From: Sphingobacterium bovistauri | GTDB taxonomy: Bacteria > Bacteroidota > Bacteroidia > Sphingobacteriales > Sphingobacteriaceae | Assembly (NCBI RefSeq): GCF_020295405.1 | Contig: NZ_JADEYP010000010.1 | Coordinates: forward strand, 1-64,000 | DNA length: 64,000 bases | Direction: 5' to 3' | Shown here: piece by piece, positions 27,325 to 36,248 of the stretch | How positions within the stretch are numbered: the stretch's first letter is position 1 | Layout of the letters: every line of letters begins with the position of its first letter | The notes under the pieces: generated by a model | Seen by the model: only the letters and a program-made list of their open reading frames with translations | Database searches by the model: none | Told to the model about the DNA's origin: nothing | Program-made: the position numbers and the translations under genes

Positions 27325-28632
27325 ATGGAAAGTAATTTATTACATAATGTTAAAGCTTACTTCACAGATGAAGTGATTAACAAACTAAGTGCTAATTTGG
27401 GTGAAACATCCGAAAATGTTCATAAGGGAATTGATTTATCTATTCCGTCGCTGTTGTTAGGATTACAAGGCAAAAGTGGCGATGGTCTAGGATCTATTTT
27501 AAATTCTGCTAAGCATCTATTTAGCTCTTTTGATATCAATAATCTATTTGGTAATTATTTTGGTTCTCCAGCAGGGACAGATAATTCAAAATTTGAAACC
27601 CAAAATATATTGGGGTCAATTTTTGGCGATAAATTGGGTACTATAGTTGATTCATTATCCTCGTATTTAGGGATACGTAGTGAATCTATTAGTAGTTTAC
27701 TAGGTGCTAGTTTGCCTGCTGTTATATCTGGTATTACTCAAAAAGGTTCGGATTGGGATTCGAATTCAATTGGAAGTTTGCTTAATTCTAATAAGTCAGC
27801 TATCGCTGCAGCCTTGCCAAGTGGTTTAGGTTTGGGAGCATTTGGTACTTTATTTGCGCAAGCTGATAGTCCTACAGAATTACCTAGAGAGACACAGACA
27901 CAGGTAAAGAATGATATTCCACACACTCCTGTTGAACCTTTAAAGCCTAGACAGCCTGAAGTAGTACATACCCAGGAGCGCATTGAGGAAGGAAAAAAAG
28001 GAGCAGGGTTATGGTGGCTTCTAATTCCAATATTGCTTATAGCTTTATGGTTAATTTTTGGAAAAGGCTGTGATGGAGATACTAAGGAAGTAGTACTTCG
28101 TGATTCTATTGCCGATGCTGATACAACGATTGTCGTTACCAATCCCGTAACACAAAGTGAAAAACAGTACATTGATGTCAAACTTCCTGATGGAGCTTCC
28201 TTAAAAGCTTATTCTTCTGGTATTGAGGAGAATTTGATAGCTTTTCTACAGTCGGATTATAAATCATTATCTGATGATCAATTGAAAGAGAAGTGGTTTG
28301 ATTTTGATAATCTTAACTTTGAGACTGGTACCGCTAATGTATTACCAGAAAGTCAGCAACAGTTAGAAAATATAGCTTCTATTTTGAAACTTTTTCCTGA
28401 TGCAAAAATTAAAATCGGAGGCTATACAGATAAAACAGGAAACGAAGAAGTGAACAAAAGGATATCTGAAAATAGAGCTGAAGCTGTTAAGTCATTTTTA
28501 GAAAGTAAAGGATTAGGTAATCAAGTCGAAGATGCAGAGGGCTATGGTTCGGAATTTGCTACTGTTCCCGCTGATGCTACGGATGCGGAAAGAGCTAAAG
28601 ATAGAAGAGTCGCAGTAAGCGTTCGTAAATAA
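27325..28632 (+). CDS. DUF937 / OmpA-domain fusion membrane protein
   Basis: 435 residues. A DUF937-type N-terminal region (about 1-175) is made of G/S/L-rich helices (SIPSLLLGLQGKSGDGLGSI; SSLLGASLPAVISGI). It is followed by a proline-rich linker, one membrane helix (about 227-247, WWLLIPILLIALWLIFG), then a periplasmic linker and a C-terminal OmpA-like peptidoglycan-binding domain (about 330-435) with GYTDKTGNEEVNKRISENRAEAV. With no signal peptide, the DUF937 part would be cytoplasmic and the OmpA part periplasmic. The role is unknown. Confidence 0.85.
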   Translation: MESNLLHNVKAYFTDEVINKLSANLGETSENVHKGIDLSIPSLLLGLQGKSGDGLGSILNSAKHLFSSFDINNLFGNYFGSPAGTDNSKFETQNILGSIFGDKLGTIVDSLSSYLGIRSESISSLLGASLPAVISGITQKGSDWDSNSIGSLLNSNKSAIAAALPSGLGLGAFGTLFAQADSPTELPRETQTQVKNDIPHTPVEPLKPRQPEVVHTQERIEEGKKGAGLWWLLIPILLIALWLIFGKGCDGDTKEVVLRDSIADADTTIVVTNPVTQSEKQYIDVKLPDGASLKAYSSGIEENLIAFLQSDYKSLSDDQLKEKWFDFDNLNFETGTANVLPESQQQLENIASILKLFPDAKIKIGGYTDKTGNEEVNKRISENRAEAVKSFLESKGLGNQVEDAEGYGSEFATVPADATDAERAKDRRVAVSVRK

Positions 28633-28649
28633 GATAATTTAAATTTTAG

Positions 28650-28689
28650 TACTTTTGAGGCATATTACAAAATAATATGCCTCTTTTTT
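28650..28689 (+). promoter_or_regulatory. Overlapping terminator and promoter before the 28690 gene
   Basis: TACTTTTG (28650-28657) matches the -7 element. Its last G begins an 11-bp perfect stem, GAGGCATATTA (28657-28667) with TAATATGCCTC (28673-28683), ending in six T directly before the ATG at 28690. Read-through RNA from 27325 would form the terminator. RNA begun at this promoter would start inside the left arm and escape it. Confidence 0.6.
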
Positions 28690-28998
28690 ATGATTGATTT
28701 TGAAGTAAGTAAACAGTTAGAACGTGATTTTGAAAGATATATGTATATGTTTTATACTAAACATCAACGTTTTTCAATTGAAGATTTTGGTGCTTTTGCA
28801 AGCACAATTATCAATTATAATGTTCAAAATCATACTATTGATAGTCAACTAAGGCACCAATACGCCTATTTATTAACAAGCCTTTATAACAAAGGAATAG
28901 GTAATCGTATTACAGAAGAACATCTTCAAATAATTTCACAAGCTATTGCTGCAGATTCATCTGTGAATTTCAATGTCATTAAAGAGCTGTATGGCTAG
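28690..28998 (+). CDS. Small acidic protein of unknown function
   Basis: 102 residues, predicted soluble and helical, with no signal peptide or known motif. It begins MIDFEVSKQLERDFERYMYM. Aromatic residues cluster in the first half (RYMYMFYTKHQRFSIEDFGAF). It is convergent with the lipocalin gene, 3 bp apart. The preceding promoter-hairpin and good codon structure support a real gene; no function is proposed. Confidence 0.65.
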   Translation: MIDFEVSKQLERDFERYMYMFYTKHQRFSIEDFGAFASTIINYNVQNHTIDSQLRHQYAYLLTSLYNKGIGNRITEEHLQIISQAIAADSSVNFNVIKELYG

Positions 28999-29001
28999 GT
29001 C

Positions 29002-29535
29002 TTATTCTTGTAGTGTCCAAATTATCGCATTGATATCATAACCTGCTTTTGCTGAATAATCTAAATATTTTGCTTTGACATCCTCAGGGATGGTTTTGGA
29101 ACGTGATAAAATCCATAAATAATCTAGATTTTCTCCAAATACTAGCGCATATTCATAATCACCCTCAATATGCATGATGTTGTATCCCGAGTAAAATGGT
29201 CCAAAGAAAGAAACTTGTAAAGCACCAAGATTAGGATCACTTTGAAATTTCGCCTTTCCTATATTTTGTTTCAGTTTGTTATCTTTTATTCGAACACCTG
29301 AATTATCAACTTTGATGCTGCCATCATCATTTAATGTATATACAGCACGTACATTTTTAAGTCCTTTTTCCCAAAAGAAGTCTAATCTAGCTATTTCAAA
29401 CCATTCTCCAAGGTATTTGTTCAATTCAAAATCTGTTATAACAGGTAGATCAGATTTTACAGGTTTCCATATATTGTATATAACTGTGCCAGCAGCGGCT
29501 GCAGTTAGCAAAAAAAGTGATTTTTTCTTATCCAT
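29002..29535 (-). CDS. Bacterial lipocalin (Blc-like)
   Basis: 177 residues. An N-terminal hydrophobic segment (about 6-22) anchors or exports it; unlike E. coli Blc it lacks a lipobox cysteine. The lipocalin signature is LNKYLGEWFEIARLDFFWEKG, with later strands including FGPFYSGYNIMHIEGDYEYALVFG and the closing YLWILSRSKTIPE. Bacterial lipocalins bind lysophospholipids or fatty acids at the envelope. It is monocistronic. Confidence 0.9.
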   Translation of the reverse strand: MDKKKSLFLLTAAAAGTVIYNIWKPVKSDLPVITDFELNKYLGEWFEIARLDFFWEKGLKNVRAVYTLNDDGSIKVDNSGVRIKDNKLKQNIGKAKFQSDPNLGALQVSFFGPFYSGYNIMHIEGDYEYALVFGENLDYLWILSRSKTIPEDVKAKYLDYSAKAGYDINAIIWTLQE

Positions 29536-29613
29536 TGATTATAGTTTTAAGTTTAACAAAATAGTGACTGCAAAAGTTTATCCAATTTTATAATTTTGTA
29601 AAAATTATATGTT

Positions 29614-30075
29614 TTGTACTCTAGAGAGGAAGCTAAGAAATTAAAGGAAAACTTTTGGACAGCATTTGGGCAATATATGTCTGTGATGCCTTCCGCTGAT
29701 AATGAAAAGGTAAATTGGGTTAATTACAAAACTGGAATTAAGCATCTCTATTTTAGAATGGATGCGACGAATAAGTCAGCAAATATATTTATCGAAATTT
29801 CTCACCCAGATGAAAGTATTCGTCAGTTGATGCTTTCTCAATTCATTGAAATGAAAACAATATTTGATGATATGATGCAGGAAGAGTGGGTTTGGGACAA
29901 GGATTATTATGATGAAAGCGGGAAGGTTACGTCGAGGATCTCATGTTCCATATCTAAGATATCCGTTTTTAATAAACAGTATTGGCCCGAATTAATTAGT
30001 TTTTTCAAGCCACGTATTATAGCTTTAGACGAATTTTGGTCATTGGCAAAATATTCATTCGACATTTTTAAATAA
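29614..30075 (+). CDS. DUF4268-family protein, TTG start
   Basis: 153 residues starting MYSREEAKKLKENFWTAFGQ, the usual N terminus of DUF4268 proteins. The start codon is TTG at 29614; an ATG five bases upstream is out of frame and runs into a stop within about 12 codons. The domain has conserved aromatics (WVWDKDYYDESGKVTSRI; NKQYWPELISFF). DUF4268 domains also occur in restriction and defence contexts, but here the gene sits alone with housekeeping genes. Function unknown. Confidence 0.75.
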   Translation: MYSREEAKKLKENFWTAFGQYMSVMPSADNEKVNWVNYKTGIKHLYFRMDATNKSANIFIEISHPDESIRQLMLSQFIEMKTIFDDMMQEEWVWDKDYYDESGKVTSRISCSISKISVFNKQYWPELISFFKPRIIALDEFWSLAKYSFDIFK

Positions 30076-30085
30076 TAATATACAT

Positions 30086-30889
30086 ATGAAAAATAAGTTA
30101 AATGCAGTTGTTTTACTTACAGCATGTATTATTCTAAGTCAATTACAGAAAGCGCAAGCTTGGGGTATGACAGGTCATCGTGTGATTGCTGAAATCGCTG
30201 AGAGACATTTAACCAAAAAAGCCAAAAGGAATCTTCAAAAGATTATTGGTAATCAACATATCGCTTATTGGTCCAATTGGGCTGATTTTATTAAGTCGGA
30301 CACCAGTGCAGCCTTCAAAAAGACAGGTTCATGGCACTTTGTGAATACCTCAGCTAATTTGACATTCGATCAATTCAATGTAGAATTGGAACAATCTTCA
30401 GATAATAACTTGTACAAAGCTTATTTAAATGTGAAAAAAGAGACTATCCAAAATAAAGATTTGACTCTTAGCCAGCAGCAACAAAACCTATATTTTATTT
30501 TGCATTTGTTTGCAGATGCACACCAACCGATGCACGTAGGTAGAGCTGAAGATTTAGGTGGAAATAAAATTGAAGTTATGTTTTTTGGTAGAAAAACTAA
30601 TATTCATCGTGTATGGGATTCTGACTTAGTCGAAAATGAACAGTACAGCTATACAGAATATGCCTCTGTATTGGATATTTATGACAAAAACTATTACAAA
30701 AAATACAATGTTTCTTTTGCTCAAGCGCTGTACGAAACACATCAGCTAGCGAATAAAATTTATGCGGATGTGGAGCAGAATGCTAATTTGAGCTATAAAT
30801 ATATATATGATTTCAAATATCCCATGGAAGAAGTATTACTAAAAGCAGGGATTCGTCTAGCAAATGAATTGAATGAAATTTATGGATAA
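30086..30889 (+). CDS. Secreted S1/P1-type nuclease
   Basis: 267 residues. The signal peptide is cut before Trp26, whose N-terminal amino group is a zinc ligand in this family. WGMTGHRVIAEIAERHL, YWSNWADFIKSD, WHFVNTS, ILHLFADAHQPMHVGRAEDLGGN and NIHRVWDSDLV supply the remaining tri-zinc ligands. It degrades single-stranded nucleic acids and may also act as a 3'-nucleotidase. It lies 10 bp after the DUF4268 gene. Confidence 0.94.
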   Translation: MKNKLNAVVLLTACIILSQLQKAQAWGMTGHRVIAEIAERHLTKKAKRNLQKIIGNQHIAYWSNWADFIKSDTSAAFKKTGSWHFVNTSANLTFDQFNVELEQSSDNNLYKAYLNVKKETIQNKDLTLSQQQQNLYFILHLFADAHQPMHVGRAEDLGGNKIEVMFFGRKTNIHRVWDSDLVENEQYSYTEYASVLDIYDKNYYKKYNVSFAQALYETHQLANKIYADVEQNANLSYKYIYDFKYPMEEVLLKAGIRLANELNEIYG

Positions 30890-30950
30890 AATAGGTTAAT
30901 TCGTTCATGAATTAGTAAAATAAGACTTCCTAATATTAATATCTAAATTG

Positions 30951-30958
30951 TACCTTTG
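30951..30958 (+). promoter_or_regulatory. Promoter -7 element abutting guaA
   Basis: TACCTTTG ends 4 nt before the guaA ATG at 30963. With the usual distance to +1 the transcript would begin at or near the start codon, giving a leaderless or near-leaderless mRNA. Confidence 0.6.
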
Positions 30959-30962
30959 CACT

Positions 30963-32513
30963 ATGTCTGAAAAAATTATTATCCTTGATTTTGGTTCGCA
31001 ATATACTCAGCTAATTGCTCGTCGTGTGAGAGAATTAAACGTATACTGTGAAATTCATCCTTTTAATAAAGTTCCTGAATTTGATGATAACGTAAAAGGC
31101 GTTATTTTCTCGGGAAGTCCATATTCTGTTCGTCAAGAAGATGCTCCGCAAATTGATTATAAATCAATCCAATCTCGTTTTCCATTATTAGGAGTTTGTT
31201 ATGGCGCTCAATATTTAGCCCAGCAGGGTGGTGGTGAAGTTTTGCCATCAGAAATTCGTGAATACGGTAGAGCAAATTTACAGTTTGTTGATGAGTCAAA
31301 TGAATTGTTAAAAGGAATTCCTGTTCAGTCACAGGTTTGGATGTCTCATGGAGATACAATTAAAGAAGTACCAAGTTCTTACAAGGTAATAGCGAGTACA
31401 GATAAAGTTCGTGTAGCAGCTTACCATATTGAAGGAACAAAAACATACGGTATCCAATTTCATCCAGAAGTAACACATAGTACTGATGGTCAGATTTTGA
31501 TTAAAAATTTTGTTGTTGATATCTGTGGTTGTCAACAAGATTGGACATCAGAATCTTTTGTTGAAACCACTGTAGAACAACTTAAAGCTGACTTGGGTAA
31601 TGATCATGTAATCATGGCTTTATCAGGTGGTGTTGACTCTACTGTTGCTGCAGTATTATTGCATCATGCGATAGGTGATCGTTTGCATTGTTTCTTCGTG
31701 GACCATGGCTTATTACGCAAAAATGAATTTGAGCAAGTATTGGATTCTTACGCGCACATGGGGCTTAATGTAAAAGGAGTGAATGCTAAAGATTTATTCT
31801 TTAGTAAACTACAGGGAGTTTCTGAGCCTGAAGCTAAACGTAAAATCATTGGAGCAGCTTTCATAAATGTATTCGACCAAGCGTCAAAAGATATTCAAAA
31901 AGAATTACCCGAAGGGGCAGAAGCGAAATGGTTAGGGCAGGGTACTATCTATCCAGATATTATCGAATCAATTTCTGTCAAAGGACCATCGGCGACTATT
32001 AAATCTCATCATAATGTAGGAGGCTTACCTGATTACATGAAGCTGAAAGTAGTTGAGCCATTGAAAACTTTATTTAAGGATGAAGTTCGTCGTGTAGGTA
32101 AGACATTAAATGTTGATCCTAACATACTTAATAGACACCCATTTCCAGGTCCTGGATTAGGAATTCGTATTTTAGGTGATATTTCAGAAGAAAAGGTACG
32201 AATTTTGCAGGATGCTGATGACATTTACATTCGTAATCTTAAGGAGTCAGGATGGTATGATAAAGTATGGCAAGCTGGAACAATCTTCTTGCCTGTGCAA
32301 TCTGTAGGAGTAATGGGGGATGAACGTACTTATGAACATGTTGTCGCTTTAAGAGCGGTAGGTTCATTGGATGGTATGACAGCAGATTGGATTCACTTAC
32401 CATATGAATTATTGGCTAAGATTTCGAATGAAATAATAAATCATGTTAAAGGAATCAACAGAGTTGTATATGACATCAGTTCAAAACCACCTGCAACAAT
32501 TGAGTGGGAATAA
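30963..32513 (+). CDS. guaA: GMP synthase (glutamine-hydrolysing)
   Basis: 516 residues from the ATG at 30963 ([20 protein letters not shown]). A TTG further upstream would put the promoter inside the gene. The class I glutamine amidotransferase domain has GVCYGAQ (Cys79) and FHPEVTHS. The PP-loop ATP pyrophosphatase domain has [12 protein letters not shown]. The C-terminal dimerisation domain ends in the invariant KPPATIEWE. It aminates XMP to GMP. The next gene starts 4 bp after the stop. Confidence 0.97.
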   Translation: MSEKIIILDFGSQYTQLIARRVRELNVYCEIHPFNKVPEFDDNVKGVIFSGSPYSVRQEDAPQIDYKSIQSRFPLLGVCYGAQYLAQQGGGEVLPSEIREYGRANLQFVDESNELLKGIPVQSQVWMSHGDTIKEVPSSYKVIASTDKVRVAAYHIEGTKTYGIQFHPEVTHSTDGQILIKNFVVDICGCQQDWTSESFVETTVEQLKADLGNDHVIMALSGGVDSTVAAVLLHHAIGDRLHCFFVDHGLLRKNEFEQVLDSYAHMGLNVKGVNAKDLFFSKLQGVSEPEAKRKIIGAAFINVFDQASKDIQKELPEGAEAKWLGQGTIYPDIIESISVKGPSATIKSHHNVGGLPDYMKLKVVEPLKTLFKDEVRRVGKTLNVDPNILNRHPFPGPGLGIRILGDISEEKVRILQDADDIYIRNLKESGWYDKVWQAGTIFLPVQSVGVMGDERTYEHVVALRAVGSLDGMTADWIHLPYELLAKISNEIINHVKGINRVVYDISSKPPATIEWE

Positions 32514-32517
32514 TAGT

Positions 32518-33771
32518 TTGAAGAAATTTTATTTAATATATGCAGTATCATTACTTTTAGGAGTATCAGCTTGTGCTCCTAAAAGTAGTGTTTTAAGGGC
32601 ACCTAGTCATACAGGGCAAGTATCTTCTAAAGAGTCCAAAGAATCAAAAATTGCTGCTGAAAAAGTAGCCGCTGAAAAAGAGGCTTTGGCTAAGCAAAAA
32701 GAACTTGAGGTGGGAAGATCTTTATCACTCTTATTACCTTTTAAACTGGATTTGATTAGTGATAAAGTAGTAAATGAGGCGGATGTAAAACGTTCAGCAT
32801 TAGCTTTGGATTTTTATCAGGGTTTTGAATTGGGACTTGAAGAAGTTTCAAAAAACTCAACACCTTTTAATCTTAAAGTTATTGATTCTAAGGATAATGC
32901 TTATTTTAATTCAACTTTAGCTTCATCTGAACAAATTGAGAATTCTGGACTAATCATTGGCCCAATCTATCCTTTAGAAATAAAGTCTTTTGGCACTAAC
33001 TTAACTAACAAAGATAAGTTGGTTATTAATCCATTAGCTGCTTCTCCTGCTTCAGAATTTGGTTTGAACAACTTGGTTACAATTACTCCGTCAATTAAAT
33101 CTCATACAAACGGTTTGGCTAAGCGCATCGCAATGGAGTACATTACAGGTGATGTTATCATTATTTATAATACATCTGATAATGATAGTCGTCAATTTTT
33201 AAACGGTATGTTAGGAGCGATTAAAGAGAATAAATCCAATGTAAATATTATTTCTGTTTCTTCATTATCTCAATTGAATGAAAAATTATCATCTACTGGA
33301 TCAAATTTGATCGTAAGTGGCACTACTGATAAGACTCAATTGAATAGTATGATTAATAACCTTTCGAAGAAGAATATCGAGTCAGGCGTTTCTATAAAAC
33401 TTTATGGTCATCCACTTTGGGATAGGTTTGATTTTAGTAATCATCCAAACTTTTACAGCCTACAACCGGTTATTACTACTGAAAGCAGTTTTAAGTCTTG
33501 GTCATCTAAAGCTAAAATTTTTAAAGATTCTTATCGTCAAAAATTTGGTATATCGCCTTCTGAACAATCTTACAAAGGTTATGATGTTGCTGTTTATTTT
33601 GGGACATTGATAAATAAGTATGGGATTGATAATTTAAAATCAAAATTAGAATCAGAATCTTTTATAGGAATATATAATACATACAATTTTGTCTATAATG
33701 ATAGCTGGGGATTCACGAATGAATCAGTATCTTACAAAGAATACATGCACGGCGGATTTCAATTACAATAA
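32518..33771 (+). CDS. Periplasmic substrate-binding-like lipoprotein (type 1 fold), TTG start
   Basis: 417 residues when started at the TTG at 32518, which yields a clean lipoprotein signal peptide (KKFYLIYAVSLLLGVSAC, lipobox VSAC). Longer frames begin inside guaA and place the hydrophobic stretch internally. A charged K/A/E linker follows the cysteine. The rest resembles type 1 periplasmic-binding proteins of the Peripla_BP_6/LpoA kind: LALDFYQGFELGLEE, SGLIIGPIYPLEIKSF, VIIIYNTSDNDS, and YKGYDVAVYFG. It may bind amino acids or act in the envelope like LpoA; no ABC permease is nearby. Confidence 0.8.
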   Translation: MKKFYLIYAVSLLLGVSACAPKSSVLRAPSHTGQVSSKESKESKIAAEKVAAEKEALAKQKELEVGRSLSLLLPFKLDLISDKVVNEADVKRSALALDFYQGFELGLEEVSKNSTPFNLKVIDSKDNAYFNSTLASSEQIENSGLIIGPIYPLEIKSFGTNLTNKDKLVINPLAASPASEFGLNNLVTITPSIKSHTNGLAKRIAMEYITGDVIIIYNTSDNDSRQFLNGMLGAIKENKSNVNIISVSSLSQLNEKLSSTGSNLIVSGTTDKTQLNSMINNLSKKNIESGVSIKLYGHPLWDRFDFSNHPNFYSLQPVITTESSFKSWSSKAKIFKDSYRQKFGISPSEQSYKGYDVAVYFGTLINKYGIDNLKSKLESESFIGIYNTYNFVYNDSWGFTNESVSYKEYMHGGFQLQ

Positions 33772-33776
33772 ATTTT

Positions 33777-34955
33777 ATGGCAATAAATGCAAAACGTGTA
33801 GCTCAACATTTTAGAAATTTTGAAAGAGCATTAGACGGATATGCTTACAATGAACCATTATCTCGGTATCTGACACGATTTTTTAAAGAAAATAAACAAA
33901 TGGGGTCATCTGATAGAAGGATGACCTCTCGTTTTATCTACAATTACTTCAGACTTGGTACTGCAATAAAGGAATATACAATTTTGGATAGACTTTGCTA
34001 TGCTGAGTTTCTATGTCAAAATAGTTCAGATATTCTAACTATTCATTATCCAGAATTAGTGGATAAATTGGACTTTAGTTTAGAAGATAAAATTGTATTG
34101 TTACAATCGAAAATCAATTTTAAACTAGAAGATGTATTTCCTTTTTATGAATTGATTTCTCCATCAATTGAATCGAATAAGTTTATTAGGAGTCATTTTG
34201 TTCAACCTGATATGTTTATCCGGATCAAACGTGGTGATGAAAATATTGTTTTATCTGCCTTGCAGGAGAAGGAAGTTGGATACACATGTATAAATTCGAA
34301 TACTGTAGCTCTGCCAAATGGTATTCGACTTCAGGACTTTCCAAAAATAACTGGAAAATATGAAGTTCAAGATCTATCCTCTCAGAAAACAATTAATTTT
34401 ATGAGTGCGAAGAATGGAGAGACTTGGTGGGATGCCTGTGCAGCGTCGGGAGGGAAATCATTGATGTTGTTGGATCAATATCCAACTATGAATATACTGG
34501 TGAGTGATATTCGTTTATCAATTCTGCGAAATCTTAATGACAGATTTGATAACGCTAAAGTTAAAATTCCGCAACGTCAAAAAATACTTGATCTCACTAC
34601 TGATACAACTATAATTCTTGGAAATGAGCAATTTGATGGTGTAATTCTGGATGTTCCTTGCTCAGGTTCTGGGACATGGGGGCGTACACCAGAGATGATT
34701 CAACAATTTTCTCGACAAAAGCTTAATGAATTTACTGATTTGCAAAGAAGGATAGTCTCTAATATTCTCAAACATGTGAAGGTCGGAAAACCATTGGTAT
34801 ATATCACATGTTCAGTATATATTGAAGAGAATGAAAAAATTATTGATTATATAATCAATAATTTTGATTTTCAAATTGAAAAAATGGAAGTCATTAAAGG
34901 CTATGAAAACAAAGCTGATAGTATGTTTGCTGCTCGTTTAGTGCGAATAAGTTAA
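33777..34955 (+). CDS. RsmB/NSUN-family RNA (cytosine-5) methyltransferase
   Basis: 392 residues. A helical N-terminal domain is followed by the Rossmann methyltransferase: YEVQDLSSQ, WDACAASGGKSLML (SAM site), motif IV DVPCSGSGTWGRTPE and motif VI YITCSVYIEENE. The cysteines in PCS and TCS are the release and catalytic nucleophiles. It methylates C5 of cytosine in rRNA or tRNA. It starts 5 bp after the lipoprotein gene, and its stop overlaps the stop of the convergent usp gene in a shared TTAA. Confidence 0.9.
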   Translation: MAINAKRVAQHFRNFERALDGYAYNEPLSRYLTRFFKENKQMGSSDRRMTSRFIYNYFRLGTAIKEYTILDRLCYAEFLCQNSSDILTIHYPELVDKLDFSLEDKIVLLQSKINFKLEDVFPFYELISPSIESNKFIRSHFVQPDMFIRIKRGDENIVLSALQEKEVGYTCINSNTVALPNGIRLQDFPKITGKYEVQDLSSQKTINFMSAKNGETWWDACAASGGKSLMLLDQYPTMNILVSDIRLSILRNLNDRFDNAKVKIPQRQKILDLTTDTTIILGNEQFDGVILDVPCSGSGTWGRTPEMIQQFSRQKLNEFTDLQRRIVSNILKHVKVGKPLVYITCSVYIEENEKIIDYIINNFDFQIEKMEVIKGYENKADSMFAARLVRIS

Positions 34956-35413
34956 CTACAGTTAATTGGAATTACTAATACAGGACAAGTTGCTTTACGA
35001 ATCACAGATTCAGAAACACTACCTGATATGAAATGATCAAAACCTGATCTTCCATTTGATCCCATTAGTATTAAATCTGCAGACCATTCGTTGGCTAAAA
35101 TTAGTATTTCTTCTTTAATGTTACCTATTCTTGTAAAAGTGAATACTTGATTGGTAGATGAAAACTCTGATGCCACTTTTGCTATATATTGTTCTGCGGT
35201 ATTTTGTTGAATTTCAGTTATTTCAGGGACTATAATTGGTTGTTGTCCTAATAAGGGGTCAGCACCGTAAGTTGCAGGACTTGTGGGAGGTACTACTGTA
35301 ATAAGCGCAATAGAGGTCTCTTTATCCGCAATAAACTCTTGCGCATAGTTGACTACTTTTTGAGTACAAGGAGAATCGTCTATTGCTAATAGGATACGAT
35401 GAAATTTTTTCAT
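34952..35413 (-). CDS. Universal stress protein (single UspA domain)
   Basis: 153 residues from the ATG at 35413 (MKKFHRILLAIDDSPCT). A longer frame would run into the divergent NlpC/P60 gene. It has the Usp fold with the ATP-binding LILMGSNGRSGFDHFISGSVSE near the C terminus (G-2x-G-9x-G-S type), so it is probably an ATP-binding Usp. It is divergent from 35499 with 85 bp between starts. Confidence 0.92.
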   Translation of the reverse strand: MKKFHRILLAIDDSPCTQKVVNYAQEFIADKETSIALITVVPPTSPATYGADPLLGQQPIIVPEITEIQQNTAEQYIAKVASEFSSTNQVFTFTRIGNIKEEILILANEWSADLILMGSNGRSGFDHFISGSVSESVIRKATCPVLVIPINCS

Positions 35414-35498
35414 ATCTATAATATTTAATTGATTTAAAAGTATCTTCGCAGAATAAAAACAATTAAAAGGTCTTAATGTTTTAAACAATAAATGACTT

Positions 35499-36248
35499 AT
35501 GAGTATTTCAGCCTGCAATCTTAGTATAGTTCCTCTACGCGCTGAGGCTTCTCATCGTAGTGAGATGGTATCTCAAGTTTTATTTGGTGAGAATTTCGAA
35601 TTATTAGAAGAAGGAGTGGACTTTGCAAGAATTAGATTGTCGGAAACAAAATATGAGGGATGGATTCAAAATCACCAGTACGCAACAGTAGTTCTTTCAG
35701 GCGTAAAAAGAAACAATATAGTTGATATATCTGGAGCCAAAGCAATTTCTGGATCTAAAATAGTACATCTTTTACATGGTACTGTTGTATCAGGAAGTAC
35801 AATTACTATAGGGGAAGAGCACTACAGTATTGAAGGTACGTTAAGAGATACAACGATAGCTGATTTTAAAACTGAATTACCTAAGCTCATCCAATTTTAT
35901 AAGAATTCTCCTTATATGTGGGGAGGACGATCTGTATTTGGAATTGATTGTTCGGGCTTAAGCCAAGTGTTCTATAAACATTTTGGAATCTCATTAATGC
36001 GAGATGCTTATCAACAAGCTGAAGGTGGAAAAACAGTAGATTTTTTGACCGAAATTCAACCAGGGGATTTAGCTTTTTTTGATAACGAAGCTGGTCGAAT
36101 TGTGCATGTTGGTGTGATGATAGACTCCGAAACTATTATACATGCTTCAGGTAGAGTAAGAATAGATAAAATGGATAGTCAAGGAATTTTTAATACTGAA
36201 CAAAATCGTTATACGCACAATCTACGTATTGTTAAGCGTTATTTTTAA
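35499..36248 (+). CDS. NlpC/P60 cysteine peptidase with SH3-like domains, no signal peptide
   Basis: 249 residues. Two bacterial SH3-like segments (about 8-60 and 70-110) are followed by an NlpC/P60 domain with catalytic Cys151 (GIDCSGL), His203 (VHVGV) and a third polar residue His215 (IHASG). The family cuts gamma-D-Glu-diaminopimelate bonds in peptidoglycan fragments. Absence of a signal peptide suggests a cytoplasmic role in murein-peptide recycling, like YkfC. Its TAA overlaps the next gene's ATG (TAATG). Confidence 0.9.
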   Translation: MSISACNLSIVPLRAEASHRSEMVSQVLFGENFELLEEGVDFARIRLSETKYEGWIQNHQYATVVLSGVKRNNIVDISGAKAISGSKIVHLLHGTVVSGSTITIGEEHYSIEGTLRDTTIADFKTELPKLIQFYKNSPYMWGGRSVFGIDCSGLSQVFYKHFGISLMRDAYQQAEGGKTVDFLTEIQPGDLAFFDNEAGRIVHVGVMIDSETIIHASGRVRIDKMDSQGIFNTEQNRYTHNLRIVKRYF

